Positions 20,020 to 28,129 of a stretch of 64,000 nt of DNA are shown in pieces. Where the stretch lies: assembly GCF_001422445.1 (NCBI RefSeq), contig NZ_LMNA01000001.1:976735-1040734 (forward strand), given 5' to 3'. The notes beneath the pieces were generated by a model. The model searched no databases. It saw nothing but the letters and a program-made list of their open reading frames with translations, and was not told where the DNA came from. Position 1 is the stretch's first letter. The number at the start of each line of letters is the position of its first letter. This DNA is from Pseudorhodoferax sp. Leaf274. GTDB lineage: Bacteria > Pseudomonadota > Gammaproteobacteria > Burkholderiales > Burkholderiaceae_C. The translations under genes were made by a program, and so were the position numbers.

Positions 20020-20871
20020 ATGAACGAGCACTTTCCATCGCGCCGCCAGGTCCTGCAACTCGCCGGCGGCGCCAGCCTGCTGGCCGGCCTGCCCGTGCCG
20101 TCTGCGCTGGCAGCCCTCAAGGAGCAGCCCGGCACCACCAAGGTTCTCAAGGTCGGCGTGACCACGGGCCCGCACGAACAGGTGTTCGAGCAGGTGCGCC
20201 GGATCGCCGAGCGCGACTACGGGCTGAAGATCCAGCTCGTGCCCTTCACCGACTACAGCCGGCCCAATGCCGCGCTGGACGCGGGCGACCTGGACGCCAA
20301 CAGCTTCCAGCACCGGCCCTTCCTCGCGGCCCAGATCCGCGCGCGCGGCTACAGGATCGTGGGCTTCGGCCGCACCTGGATCGGGCCCATCGCGATCTAC
20401 TCCAAGAAGTTCAAGGGCTTCGCCGACCTGCCCGAGGGCGCGCGCATCGCCATCCCCAACGATCCGGCCAACGAGAGCCGCGTGCTGCTGCTGTTGCAGA
20501 AGGCCGGCGCCATCACGCTCAAGACCGGCATCGACCCTGTGGCCGGCGTCAACGCCACGCCGCGCGACATCGTGGAGAACCCGAGGAAGTTCCGCTTCGT
20601 CGAGATCGAGGCCGCCCAGCTGCCGCGCACGCTGGACGACACCGACGCCTCGGCCATCAACGCCGACTACGCCAACAAGGCCGGCCTGAACCCGGCCAAG
20701 GACGCGATCCTGCTGGAGGACAAGGACGGCCCCTACGCCTGCCTGGTGGCGGTGCGCGAGCAGGACAAGGACCAGCCCTGGGTGCAGCAGCTGGTCAAGG
20801 CCTACCAGACCGACGAGGTGCGCGAGTACATCGTGAAGACCTTCGCCGGCGGCGTCATTCCAGCGTTCTGA
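20020..20871 (+). CDS. MetQ/NlpA-family ABC substrate-binding protein
   Basis: A 283-residue NlpA/MetQ-type binding protein. The N-terminus SRRQVLQLAGGASLLAGL resembles a twin-arginine signal and ends near SALA. Family segments: ALDAGDLDANSFQHRPFLA, the IAIPNDPANESRVLLLLQ loop, AAQLPRTLDDTDASAINADY, and the C-terminal VKAYQTDEVREYIVKTF. It has no ATPase or permease beside it and probably uses the MetNI pair at 44778-46494 or another system. Its TGA shares one base with the ATG of the LLM monooxygenase, the same MetQ-then-LLM pairing as at 2593-3417, so the two pairs are related modules on opposite strands. Confidence 0.9.
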   Translation: MNEHFPSRRQVLQLAGGASLLAGLPVPSALAALKEQPGTTKVLKVGVTTGPHEQVFEQVRRIAERDYGLKIQLVPFTDYSRPNAALDAGDLDANSFQHRPFLAAQIRARGYRIVGFGRTWIGPIAIYSKKFKGFADLPEGARIAIPNDPANESRVLLLLQKAGAITLKTGIDPVAGVNATPRDIVENPRKFRFVEIEAAQLPRTLDDTDASAINADYANKAGLNPAKDAILLEDKDGPYACLVAVREQDKDQPWVQQLVKAYQTDEVREYIVKTFAGGVIPAF

Positions 20872-22244
20872 TGAGCACGCCGAAGAAGATCCTGCTCAAC
20901 GCGTTCAACATGAACTGCGTGGGCCACATCAACCACGGACTGTGGACGCACCCGCGCGACCGCTCGGCCGACTACAACACGCTGGAACACTGGACCGGCA
21001 TCGCGCGCACGCTGGAGCGGGGCCTGTTCGACGGGCTGTTCATCGCCGACATCGTGGGCGTGTACGACATCTACCAGGGTGGCGTGGACCTCACGCTGCG
21101 CGAGTCCATCCAGCTGCCCGTGAACGACCCGCTGCTGCTGGTGCCGGCCATGGCCGCGGCCACGAAGCACCTGGGCTTCGGCGTCACGGTCAACCTGGGC
21201 TACGAGGAGCCCTACCTGCTGGCGCGGCGCTTCTCCACGCTGGACCACCTCACGCGCGGGCGCATCGGCTGGAACATCGTGACGGGCTACCTGGACAGCG
21301 CGGCGCGCGCCATGGGCCGCGCCACCCAGCTGGCGCACGACGAGCGCTACGACCGCGCCGACGAGTACCTCGACGTGCTCTACCAGCTCTGGGAAGGCAG
21401 TTGGGAAGAGGGCGCCGTGCTGCGCGACAAGGCTGGCCGGCGCTTCGCCGATCCGGCCAAGGTGCACCCGGTGCGCCACCACGGCAAGTACTACCAGGTC
21501 CAGGGCTACCACCTGGCCGAGCCCTCGCCGCAGCGCACTCCGGTGCTCTACCAGGCCGGCAGCTCGGGCCGGGGCCAGCGCTTCGCGGCGCGGCATGCGG
21601 AGTGCGTGTTCATCGCACCGCCGAACCAGGAGGTGGCGCGCACCGGCGTGCGCGCGCTGCGCGAGCAACTCGTGCAGGCCGGCCGCCGGGGCGACGACAT
21701 CAAGGTCTTCGCAGGCATCAACGTGGTGGTGGGCCGCACCGAACGCGAGGCGCGCGAGAAGCACGCCGAGTACCTGCGCCATGCGAGCCCCGAATCGGGC
21801 CTGGCGCACTTCGCGGCTGGCACCGGCATCGACTTCGCGCGCTACGGGCTGGACGAGCCCATCCCCTACGGCAGCACCAACGGCATCGAGTCGGCCGCGC
21901 GCACGGCCGAGCAGCAGGGCTGGACACGGCGGCGCATGCTCGATCTGTTCGCGCTCGGCGGACGCTTTCCGACCCTCGTGGGCGACCCGGGCCAGGTGGC
22001 CGACGCGCTGCAGGACTGGGTGGACGCCACGGGCATCGACGGCTTCAACCTCGCGCGCACCGTGGTGCCCGAGAGCTACGAGGACTTCGTCGACCTGGTC
22101 GTGCCGGAACTGCAGAGCCGCGGGCTCTACAAGACCGCCTACGAGGAGGGCACGCTGCGTTCGCGCCTGTTCGGCCAAGGCCACCACCTGCCGGCGCGGC
22201 ATGCGGCCCACGCCTTTCGCCGCACCGTGCAAGCCACGGCCTGA
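20871..22244 (+). CDS. LLM class FMN-dependent monooxygenase, DszA/NtaA-like
   Basis: A 457-residue member of the NtaA/SnaA/DszA group. Marks: ARTLERGLFDGLFIADIVGV near residue 46, LLVPAMAAATKHLGFGVT, ARRFSTLDHLTRGRIGWNIV, TPVLYQAGSSGRGQRFAARH and TGIDGFNLARTVVPESYEDF. DszA itself cleaves dibenzothiophene sulfone with FMNH2, and SfnG cleaves dimethylsulfone; the family therefore fits the final desulfurisation step after S-oxidation by SfnB/DszC-like enzymes of this operon. The start overlaps the preceding stop (TGATG). The exact substrate cannot be read. It is the last gene of the sigma-54-linked operon; a 6-bp GC hairpin without T-run (22296-22311) follows. Confidence 0.9.
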   Translation: MSTPKKILLNAFNMNCVGHINHGLWTHPRDRSADYNTLEHWTGIARTLERGLFDGLFIADIVGVYDIYQGGVDLTLRESIQLPVNDPLLLVPAMAAATKHLGFGVTVNLGYEEPYLLARRFSTLDHLTRGRIGWNIVTGYLDSAARAMGRATQLAHDERYDRADEYLDVLYQLWEGSWEEGAVLRDKAGRRFADPAKVHPVRHHGKYYQVQGYHLAEPSPQRTPVLYQAGSSGRGQRFAARHAECVFIAPPNQEVARTGVRALREQLVQAGRRGDDIKVFAGINVVVGRTEREAREKHAEYLRHASPESGLAHFAAGTGIDFARYGLDEPIPYGSTNGIESAARTAEQQGWTRRRMLDLFALGGRFPTLVGDPGQVADALQDWVDATGIDGFNLARTVVPESYEDFVDLVVPELQSRGLYKTAYEEGTLRSRLFGQGHHLPARHAAHAFRRTVQATA

Positions 22245-22469
22245 ACCCTCCAGAGGTGGCGGCGCGCCGCGCCCGGCGGTCCTGGCGCGGCCGAACCGGC
22301 CTGTCGGCCGGGGATCACGCCCGTCGGGACACGCTGGCCCGCGCGGCACGCATTGGATGGCCTGCAGGCTGCATGAAGGCCTACGCGGGCGCCGAGTGCC
22401 GCGGCGCATCGTGGCCTGGCAAGCCAGCCCTGCCGTGCAGACGCTGGACTTTCCGATGAAGGAGATGCC

Positions 22470-22595
22470 ATGCCAGACCTCGAAACCCTCGCCGTGCAGA
22501 TGCGCCAGGCCTTCGCGTCCGGGATCCCGGTGCGGATGCCGTTGATGCGCTTTCGGGACTTGGAAGTCCTGTTCGACCTGCTGCAGGACGATTGA
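22470..22595 (+). CDS. Small hypothetical protein (41 residues)
   Basis: An ATG at 22470 opens a 41-codon frame preceded by AAGGAG at 22459-22464, an excellent ribosome binding site. The product starts MPDLETLAVQMRQAF and ends LEVLFDLLQDD. It is acidic at the end, with two possible short helices around a GIPVRMPLMRF segment. No family was recognised. It is on the same strand as the LLM gene, 225 bp downstream, and convergent with the peroxidase gene, whose stop is 10 bp beyond. Without comparative evidence it remains a prediction from the ribosome binding site and codon structure. Confidence 0.5.
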   Translation: MPDLETLAVQMRQAFASGIPVRMPLMRFRDLEVLFDLLQDD

Positions 22596-22605
22596 GCGCA
22601 CAGCC

Positions 22606-23715
22606 TCACAGCGTGCGCAGGAATGCCACCAGCGCGGCCTGCTCGTCGTCGCTGAGATCCAGCGGCCGGATGAGGGGCGACAGCCGCGCCGCATGCGGGT
22701 AGAGCGGTTGCGCCGCCTCGGCCGCGTTGCGCGCCCAGACCTCGCCGCCGCCGCGCATGTACAGGCGCACCACGCCCTCCAGGCTGGCGACCAGGCCGTT
22801 GTGCAGGTAGGGCGGCGACTGCGCTACGCGGCGCAGGCTGGGCGTGCGGAAGGCGCCCGTGTCCTCGGGCCGGCCGGAGACGCGCTGGCGCCCGCGGTCC
22901 TCTGCCGGCTCGCCGAAGGAGGACAGGCGCAGGTTGTGGAACAGCCCGTCGCTGAGCCAGGGGCCATGGTGGCACTGGACGCAGCGCGCCTTGGTGCGGA
23001 ACAGGTGCAGGCCCCGCAGCTCCTGCGGGCCGAGGGCCGTGCGCTCGCCGCGCAGAAAGCGCTCGTAGCGCGTGGGCGAGGCGTCGGCGCCGGCCTGCAG
23101 CACATGGGCGGCCAGCGCGGCGCCCAGGGATGCGGGCGTGAGCCGGGCGGCGGGGCCGGGCAGGGCCTGCAGCCGCGCCAGCACCGCCTGCACGGACGCA
23201 TTGCCCATCTCGTCGGGATCGGTCAGGGGCGCCAGCGATTGCGCGGCCAGCGTGCGGCCGCGGCCGTCCCAGCCCCAGCGTCCGTGCGGAACGTGGGCGC
23301 CGGCCTGGCGCAGGTCGGGCGGGTTGCGCCGGCCGCGGCGGCCATCGATGCCCAAGGCCACGGGCTGGTCGACGCTCCAGCCGCGGGCCGGGTCGTGGCA
23401 ACTGGCGCAGGCGATGCGGCCCGAGGCCGACAGCCGTGGGTCGGCGAACAGTGCGCGGCCCAGCGCGGCCTGGGCGCGTTGCCGCGGCGTGGCGCGCGGG
23501 GTGTCCGGCAGTGGGGCCAGTTCGACGAAGGCCACGCCGGGGTCGATCTGCGCGGCGGGCCAGCCTGACGGCGGGCCCCTGTAGGCGGCCAGGGCCGCAT
23601 CGTCGTCGGCCTGCGCGTGCGGGGCGGCCAGCAGCAGTGCGCACAGGGCCGCTGCCGCGCGGTGCCACGACCCGCGGGTCGGTCGAGGCGTCCATCCAGG
23701 TCCGGTCCGGTGCAA
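22606..23715 (-). CDS. Diheme cytochrome c peroxidase (MauG/CcpA family)
   Basis: A periplasmic diheme protein of about 369 residues. The signal peptide is WHRAAAALCALLLAAPHAQA. Two heme-binding sites are visible, CASCH (near residue 120) and CVQCH (near 240), with the typical RTPSLRRVAQSPPYLHNG segment and a LVAFLRTL end. Family members reduce H2O2 with electrons from small cytochromes, or, as MauG, modify partner proteins. No ATG exists in frame before the signal peptide; TTG at 23715 is the best start (weak GGTGAAG upstream), 16 bp after the stop of the binding-protein-like gene, so the two are likely cotranscribed. Confidence 0.85.
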   Translation of the reverse strand: MHRTGPGWTPRPTRGSWHRAAAALCALLLAAPHAQADDDAALAAYRGPPSGWPAAQIDPGVAFVELAPLPDTPRATPRQRAQAALGRALFADPRLSASGRIACASCHDPARGWSVDQPVALGIDGRRGRRNPPDLRQAGAHVPHGRWGWDGRGRTLAAQSLAPLTDPDEMGNASVQAVLARLQALPGPAARLTPASLGAALAAHVLQAGADASPTRYERFLRGERTALGPQELRGLHLFRTKARCVQCHHGPWLSDGLFHNLRLSSFGEPAEDRGRQRVSGRPEDTGAFRTPSLRRVAQSPPYLHNGLVASLEGVVRLYMRGGGEVWARNAAEAAQPLYPHAARLSPLIRPLDLSDDEQAALVAFLRTL

Positions 23716-23731
23716 TCCAGCTTCACCAGGC

Positions 23732-24619
23732 TCAATGGCAGTCCGGCCCGATCTGGTCGAAGTAGGCCTCGTAGGCCACGTTCGCCGCCCAGCGCCGGTT
23801 GCGCTCCTGCCAGGCCGGCGCGCGCCGCTCGGCGGCCACGGCCTGTTGCAGGGCCTGCAGTGCCTGCGGCCTGGCGGCGGAGGCCAGCAGCAGCAGCTCG
23901 GCCGGTGCGGCGGCCGGCAGCGTGGCCGAGAACTTGTGCCATTCCTTGCGCAGGAACAGCGCCTGCAGCTGGGCCTCGTCGTGCAGCGCGGCATCGCAGG
24001 CGCCCGTGCGCACCTGCACCAGGGCCTGGGCCGGCGCATCGACCAACTGGAGCCGCGCACCGGCGCGCTGCGCGAGGGCCTGCGCGCCCTGGTGCGCCCG
24101 GGAGACGCAGACGGTCTTGCCGCGCAGGTCGTCCCAGCGGCGCAGCGGCGTGTCCGAGCGCATCGCGGCGGCGGTGCCCGAGCGGTAGCCCGTGCGCAGC
24201 GCCTCGGTGCCGGCGCGGGCCGTGGCGGCCAGCGGCTCGCGCACGAGCACGGCGTCGACCCGGCCCTGGGCCAGTGCGTCGGCGAAGGCCTCGGGCGCCA
24301 GCGCAACGAACTGCGGCGCCACGCCCAGGCGTTCGCCGAGCGCGCGGGCCAGCGTCAGTTCATGGCCTTCCTCGGTGTAGGCCCGCGTGGGGCTGTGCAG
24401 CGGCATGGCACTGGCCAGCACGCCGATGCGCAGCAGGGGCCAGCGCGCGGGCGGCGGTTCGGGCGGCACCAGGGCCCAGGCGGCCGCCGTCGCGGCGGCG
24501 GCACAGGCGAGCGCGAGCAGCCACACGGGCACGCGCTGGACGAGGCGGGGGAGGGCTTGCACGGCGGCGATTGCAGCACCGGCGGCGGCGCCGACCAACT
24601 GCGCAATGCGCAGATGCAT
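23732..24619 (-). CDS. Membrane-anchored solute-binding-like protein (SBP family 3 type)
   Basis: A 295-residue protein with a single hydrophobic segment near residues 31-50 (VPVWLLALACAAAATAAAWA), not followed by a clear cleavage site, so it may stay anchored in the inner membrane with the rest periplasmic. The remainder resembles amino-acid-type binding proteins: LLRIGVLASAMPLHSP, EEGHELTLARALGERLGV, RVDAVLVREPLAATA, and DDLRGKTVCVSRAHQGAQAL. No ATPase or permease accompanies it; the next gene is a diheme peroxidase. The annotated ATG at 24619 lies inside the GCATATGCG palindrome shared with other sulfur promoters, so a later start such as the GTG at 24562 is possible. Confidence 0.65.
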   Translation of the reverse strand: MHLRIAQLVGAAAGAAIAAVQALPRLVQRVPVWLLALACAAAATAAAWALVPPEPPPARWPLLRIGVLASAMPLHSPTRAYTEEGHELTLARALGERLGVAPQFVALAPEAFADALAQGRVDAVLVREPLAATARAGTEALRTGYRSGTAAAMRSDTPLRRWDDLRGKTVCVSRAHQGAQALAQRAGARLQLVDAPAQALVQVRTGACDAALHDEAQLQALFLRKEWHKFSATLPAAAPAELLLLASAARPQALQALQQAVAAERRAPAWQERNRRWAANVAYEAYFDQIGPDCH

Positions 24620-24624
24620 ATGCG
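24616..24624. promoter_or_regulatory. GCATATGCG site in the divergent sulfonate-importer promoter region
   Basis: The nonamer GCATATGCG lies 103 bp upstream of the sulfonate binding-protein gene. The same nonamer occurs at 48240-48248 before the second methionine-type binding protein. It is the most A/T-rich spot in the spacer. A sulfur-starvation regulator of LysR type is a reasonable guess. Confidence 0.45.
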
Positions 24625-24726
24625 AAATGCGCGGTTCACAAGCGGCCCTGCCATTCCAAGAATGCGTGCCGCACGCTGGGCCGCCGGTCCGGTGGCCTTG
24701 TCTTTTTCACCGACCACGGGATCCGC

Positions 24727-25815
24727 ATGAACGACGCTTCCTCCACCTCCCTGCGCCGCGGCCTGCGGCGTCCGCTGCATGCCATGGCCATCGCACTGGG
24801 CCTGGCGCTCGGTGCCGGCGCCGCCACCGCCGAAGTGCTGCCCGAGATCAACCTGCAACTCTCGCCCTGGACCGTGGTGGCCCGCGAGAAAGGCTTCTTC
24901 AAGGAAGAGTTCGACAAGATCGGCACCAGGAAGATCAACCTGATCGCCACCAGCACGGCCGAGCTGATCGGCGCCGAGAGCGCGGCCGTCGGCGGCGGCA
25001 AGCTGGCCATCGCCCAGCGCATGATCTACCCGGCCACGGTGCACCGCGCCAACGGGCTGGACGGCGTGGTGGTGTGGGTCTCCGAGCCCTCCAACCGCTA
25101 CCGCGCGCCCATCCTCGCGCGCGCCGACAACGACAGGATCAAGACCGTGGCCGACCTGGACGGCAAGAAGTTCGGCAGCAGCCGCATCAGCTGCTACTGG
25201 TCCTCGCCGTTCGAGACATTGACCAAGGCCGGCCTGCCGCTGGATTCGCGCGAGAAGAAGGGCCGCGTGCGCTACGAGTCCATCGACAACGGCTCGGTCG
25301 TGGTCTCGGGCATCCTGTCGGGCGCCATCGACGCGACCTCCGCCCACCTGGCCTCCGGGGCGTTCACGGGCGCCTGGCTGGCCGGCAAGCTCAAGGTGGT
25401 GGGCCGTTCGCCCGACGACGGGGTCTACGTGCAGAACGGCGGCCGCGTGACCTACTTCGCCCGGCGCGAGTTCGCCGAGAAGCACCCCGACGTGGTGAAG
25501 GCCTTCCTGGCCGCGCGCGAGCGCACCTCCGAGTGGGCCACCGACAACGTGGACGAAGCCGCCAAGATCATCGCCCGCGAAACGCGGGTGCCGGTCGAGG
25601 TCGCCAAGTTCCAGATCACCCACCTGGGCCAGTGGGACTTCATGGCCGGCGAGCCCAACGCCGACAAGGCACGCCTGGCCATCAAGACCTTCCGCGACTG
25701 GTACATCGCCAACGGCGACGACATCCTGTCCGAGCGCAAGCTCACCGATGCCCAGGTCGATGCCTTCATCGACGGCCGCTTCTTCGTGGGCGGCTCCCAC
25801 ACGATCTACCGATGA
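24727..25815 (+). CDS. Sulfonate/taurine-type ABC substrate-binding protein (SsuA-like)
   Basis: A 362-residue periplasmic protein of the SsuA/TauA/NMT1 class. The signal peptide is LHAMAIALGLALGAGAATAE. Typical elements are PWTVVAREKGFFKEEF (the mobile-lid segment), KTVADLDGKKFGSSRIS, and VVKAFLAARERTSEWATDN. Ligands of the class are alkanesulfonates, taurine, nitrate or pyrimidine precursors; sulfonate is favoured by the surrounding genes (inference). No desulfonating monooxygenase (SsuD) or TauD follows, so an imported compound must be desulfurised by enzymes elsewhere, perhaps the LLM/SfnB set. A palindromic GC-rich element separates it from the permease gene. Confidence 0.88.
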   Translation: MNDASSTSLRRGLRRPLHAMAIALGLALGAGAATAEVLPEINLQLSPWTVVAREKGFFKEEFDKIGTRKINLIATSTAELIGAESAAVGGGKLAIAQRMIYPATVHRANGLDGVVVWVSEPSNRYRAPILARADNDRIKTVADLDGKKFGSSRISCYWSSPFETLTKAGLPLDSREKKGRVRYESIDNGSVVVSGILSGAIDATSAHLASGAFTGAWLAGKLKVVGRSPDDGVYVQNGGRVTYFARREFAEKHPDVVKAFLAARERTSEWATDNVDEAAKIIARETRVPVEVAKFQITHLGQWDFMAGEPNADKARLAIKTFRDWYIANGDDILSERKLTDAQVDAFIDGRFFVGGSHTIYR

Positions 25816-25819
25816 GCGC

Positions 25820-25884
25820 CGCGCTGGGCCGCCCCGAGCAAGCTCGCTCCCCCTCGGGGGGACAGGCCGCAGGCCGAAGGGGGC
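25820..25884. repeat. GC-rich palindromic intergenic element (REP-like)
   Basis: Between the binding-protein and permease genes is a run of nested hairpins: CGAGCAAGCTCG, CCCCCTCGGGGGG, and CTGTCC/GGACAG plus AGGCCGCAGGCC, ending AAGGGGGC. I recognise this type of sequence as an interspersed element in Comamonadaceae genomes. It may stabilise the upstream mRNA segment so that more binding protein than permease is made. Confidence 0.5.
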
Positions 25885-25888
25885 ATCA

Positions 25889-26737
25889 ATGAGCGCGACC
25901 GCTGACGTGATCGGCGCCGTGCAGGCGCCAGCTGCTCGGCTCGCCGGGCCGGGAAGGCTGCGCCGCGCGCTCGGCAACGGCGGCTGGATCGGCTTCATGC
26001 TGCCGCTGCTGGTGCTGGCCTGGTGGCAGACCGCCGTCTCGCTGCAGTGGGTCGACAAGGTCTTCCTGCCCGAGCCCGTCGCCGTGGTGAAGGCGTTCTG
26101 GACCATGCTGACCACGCAGAACCTGCTGCTGGACTTCGTGGTCAGCCTGAACATCGTGGGCCAGGCCTTCCTGTACGGCAGCCTGCTGGGCGTGGGCCTG
26201 GGCATCGCGGCCGGGCTGTCGCAGAAGGTCGAGCGCTTCTTCGGGCCGACCTTCGACACCATCCGCCACATCCCGGGCATCGCCTGGTTTCCGCTGATCG
26301 TGCTGTGGCTGGGGCTGGGCGCGCCGGCCAAGATCCTGGTGATCGCCAAGTCGGTGTTCTTCCCGGTGTTCCTGAACACGCTGCAGGGCATCCGCAGCGT
26401 GGACAAGAACTACGTGGAGCTGGCCGAGGTGCTCACGCTTTCGCGCGGCCAGCTCGTGCGCAAGGTGATCCTGCCGGCCGCCACGCCCAGCATCATGGTC
26501 GCGCTGCGCTACGCCGCGGGCCTGGCCTGGGCGCTGGTGGTGGTGGCCGAGGGGCTGAGCGGGCTGGAAGGCCTGGGCTTTCTGATCTTCCGCGCGCAAA
26601 GCCTGCTCATGACGGACCAGCTCCTGGTCTGCATGGCGGTGATCGGGCTGATCGGCTTTGCAATCGACCGCGGCATGTACGCGCTGCAGCGGCGCGTGCT
26701 GCGCTGGAAGCAGGGCTTCGAAGGAGCTGCCAGATGA
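25889..26737 (+). CDS. ABC transporter permease (SsuC/TauC-like)
   Basis: A 282-residue inner-membrane permease with about six helices (IGFMLPLLVLAWWQTAVSL; FLYGSLLGVGLGIAAGLS; IAWFPLIVLWLGLGAPAKIL and others). The EAA loop is VDKNYVELAEVLTLSRGQLV near residue 172. The N-terminal 25 residues are cytosolic. ATG at 25889 is the first start after the palindromic spacer; the frame is open upstream to 25748 in non-coding sequence. It overlaps the ATPase gene by ATGA, giving a binding protein-permease-ATPase order as in ssuACB. Confidence 0.9.
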   Translation: MSATADVIGAVQAPAARLAGPGRLRRALGNGGWIGFMLPLLVLAWWQTAVSLQWVDKVFLPEPVAVVKAFWTMLTTQNLLLDFVVSLNIVGQAFLYGSLLGVGLGIAAGLSQKVERFFGPTFDTIRHIPGIAWFPLIVLWLGLGAPAKILVIAKSVFFPVFLNTLQGIRSVDKNYVELAEVLTLSRGQLVRKVILPAATPSIMVALRYAAGLAWALVVVAEGLSGLEGLGFLIFRAQSLLMTDQLLVCMAVIGLIGFAIDRGMYALQRRVLRWKQGFEGAAR

Positions 26738-27516
26738 GCAAGGGGCAACTGCAGATCCGCGATGTGTCCAAGAGCTACGACGTCGAGGGACGGCCGCGGC
26801 TGGACGTGCTGCAGCACGCCAGCTTCGACGTGGCGCCGGGCGCCTTCGTCTCCATCGTCGGCCCCAGCGGCTGCGGCAAGTCGACGCTGCTGCGCCTGAT
26901 CGCCGGGCTCGACCGTGATTACTCGGGCGACATCCTCGTGCACGGCGAACGCATCGCGGGCGCCAGCCTGTCGCGCGGCATCGTGTTCCAGGACCACCGG
27001 CTGCTGCCCTGGCTCACGCTGGAGCAGAACGTGGGGCTGTCGCTGCTCAACTCGCCCTGGCCGCAGGCGCGCAAGCACCAGTCGGTGCGCGAGCACATCG
27101 CGCTCGTGGGTCTGTCGGGCTTCGAGAAGGCCTACCCGCACCAGCTGTCGGGCGGCATGGCGCAGCGCGCGGCGATCGCGCGGGCGCTGGTCAACAAGCC
27201 CGAGATCCTGCTGCTGGACGAGCCGCTGGGCGCGCTGGACGCGCTCACGCGCATCCGGCTGCAGGAGGAGATCCAGCGCATCTGGCGCGTCGAGGGCGTG
27301 ACCATGATCCTGGTCACGCACGACGTGGACGAGGCGCTGTTCCTCAGCGACAAGGTGATCGTGATGAACTCCGGCCCGGGCCGCATCGTGCGCGAGCTCG
27401 ATGTGGCACTGGACCGCCCGCGCGACCGCGCCGGTGCGCGCTTCGCCGCGTACAAGCGCGAGATCCTGTCGGCGATGGGCGAGTACCAGCGCAGCCCGGA
27501 GAGCGTCGCCGCATGA
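26734..27516 (+). CDS. ABC transporter ATPase (SsuB/TauB-like)
   Basis: A 260-residue ATPase of the nitrate/sulfonate/taurine importer class. Walker A is GPSGCGKST near residue 44-52, the Q-loop is GIVFQDHRLLPW, the signature is LSGGMAQRAAIARAL (the M in place of Q is characteristic of this class), and Walker B is ILLLDEPLGALD, followed by the switch histidine in LVTHDVDEAL. ATGA overlaps link it to the permease before it and to a small TPR protein gene after it. With those neighbours it forms an operon from 24727 to 27959. Confidence 0.93.
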   Translation: MSKGQLQIRDVSKSYDVEGRPRLDVLQHASFDVAPGAFVSIVGPSGCGKSTLLRLIAGLDRDYSGDILVHGERIAGASLSRGIVFQDHRLLPWLTLEQNVGLSLLNSPWPQARKHQSVREHIALVGLSGFEKAYPHQLSGGMAQRAAIARALVNKPEILLLDEPLGALDALTRIRLQEEIQRIWRVEGVTMILVTHDVDEALFLSDKVIVMNSGPGRIVRELDVALDRPRDRAGARFAAYKREILSAMGEYQRSPESVAA

Positions 27517-27959
27517 AGCCGCTGGCGGCCCTGGCGCTGCTGGCCGCGCTGGCGCAGGCCGCACCCGCCCACGCGGTGGCGGCCGCGCCCAGCGGCGACC
27601 TGCCCGACCTGGCGGCCGAGAAGGCGCTGATCTACGCCGGCGAGTACGCGCAGGCTATCGCCCGGCTCGAAGCGCGCGCACGCGCGGTGCAGCACGCCGA
27701 GATCTACAACCTGCTGGGCTACAGCCAGCGCCAGCTGCGCCGCTACGACGACGCCGCGCGCAGCTACCAGGAGGCGCTGTTCTTCGACGGCAGCTACCGG
27801 CCCGCGCTGCAGTACCAGGGCGAACTGTTCATCGCCACCGGCGACATCGAAGGCGCGCGGCGCAACCTGGGCTACCTGCGCATCGTCTGCGGCCCGGCCG
27901 GCTGCGAGGAGATCGACAGGCTGGCGGCGGCGCTGGAGAAGGCCGGGCACCGGCCCTGA
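27513..27959 (+). CDS. Small periplasmic TPR-like protein coupled to the sulfonate importer
   Basis: A 148-residue protein with a signal peptide (LAALALLAALAQAAPAHA) and about three TPR-like helical hairpins: EKALIYAGEYAQAIARLE, IYNLLGYSQRQLRRYDDAAR, and LQYQGELFIATGDIEGARRN. Two cysteines in RIVCGPAGCEEI near the end could form a disulfide in the periplasm. The ATG overlaps the ATPase stop, so it is made with the importer. A periplasmic TPR module may help present or organise the binding protein, but I know no established role. Export and repeats are seen; function is unknown. Confidence 0.75.
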   Translation: MKPLAALALLAALAQAAPAHAVAAAPSGDLPDLAAEKALIYAGEYAQAIARLEARARAVQHAEIYNLLGYSQRQLRRYDDAARSYQEALFFDGSYRPALQYQGELFIATGDIEGARRNLGYLRIVCGPAGCEEIDRLAAALEKAGHRP

Positions 27960-28129
27960 GCCGCGCGCGGCCCTGCAAGGCCATGCGCCAGAGGGCGCGC
28001 GGCGCTTCGCGCTAAGCTCCGCGGCTTTTGCCGTGCCGCCCGCATGCCACTGTTCCATTGCCAGGCCGATGCCCTGGTTCCCATTGCCGTCCGCGCGCTG
28101 AAGCCTGGCTGCGCGCCGCAGGTGCCGCG

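Noticed and set aside
17694-22244. A 1516-codon plus frame ending in the LLM enzyme
   Set aside because: Everything before 20871 is a shadow of the SfnB and MetQ genes; family homology begins at the ATG overlapping the MetQ stop.
22296-22311. CCGGCC-tgtc-GGCCGG hairpin after the LLM gene as a terminator
   Set aside because: Six-base stem with no T-run; such stems are common by chance in this base composition.
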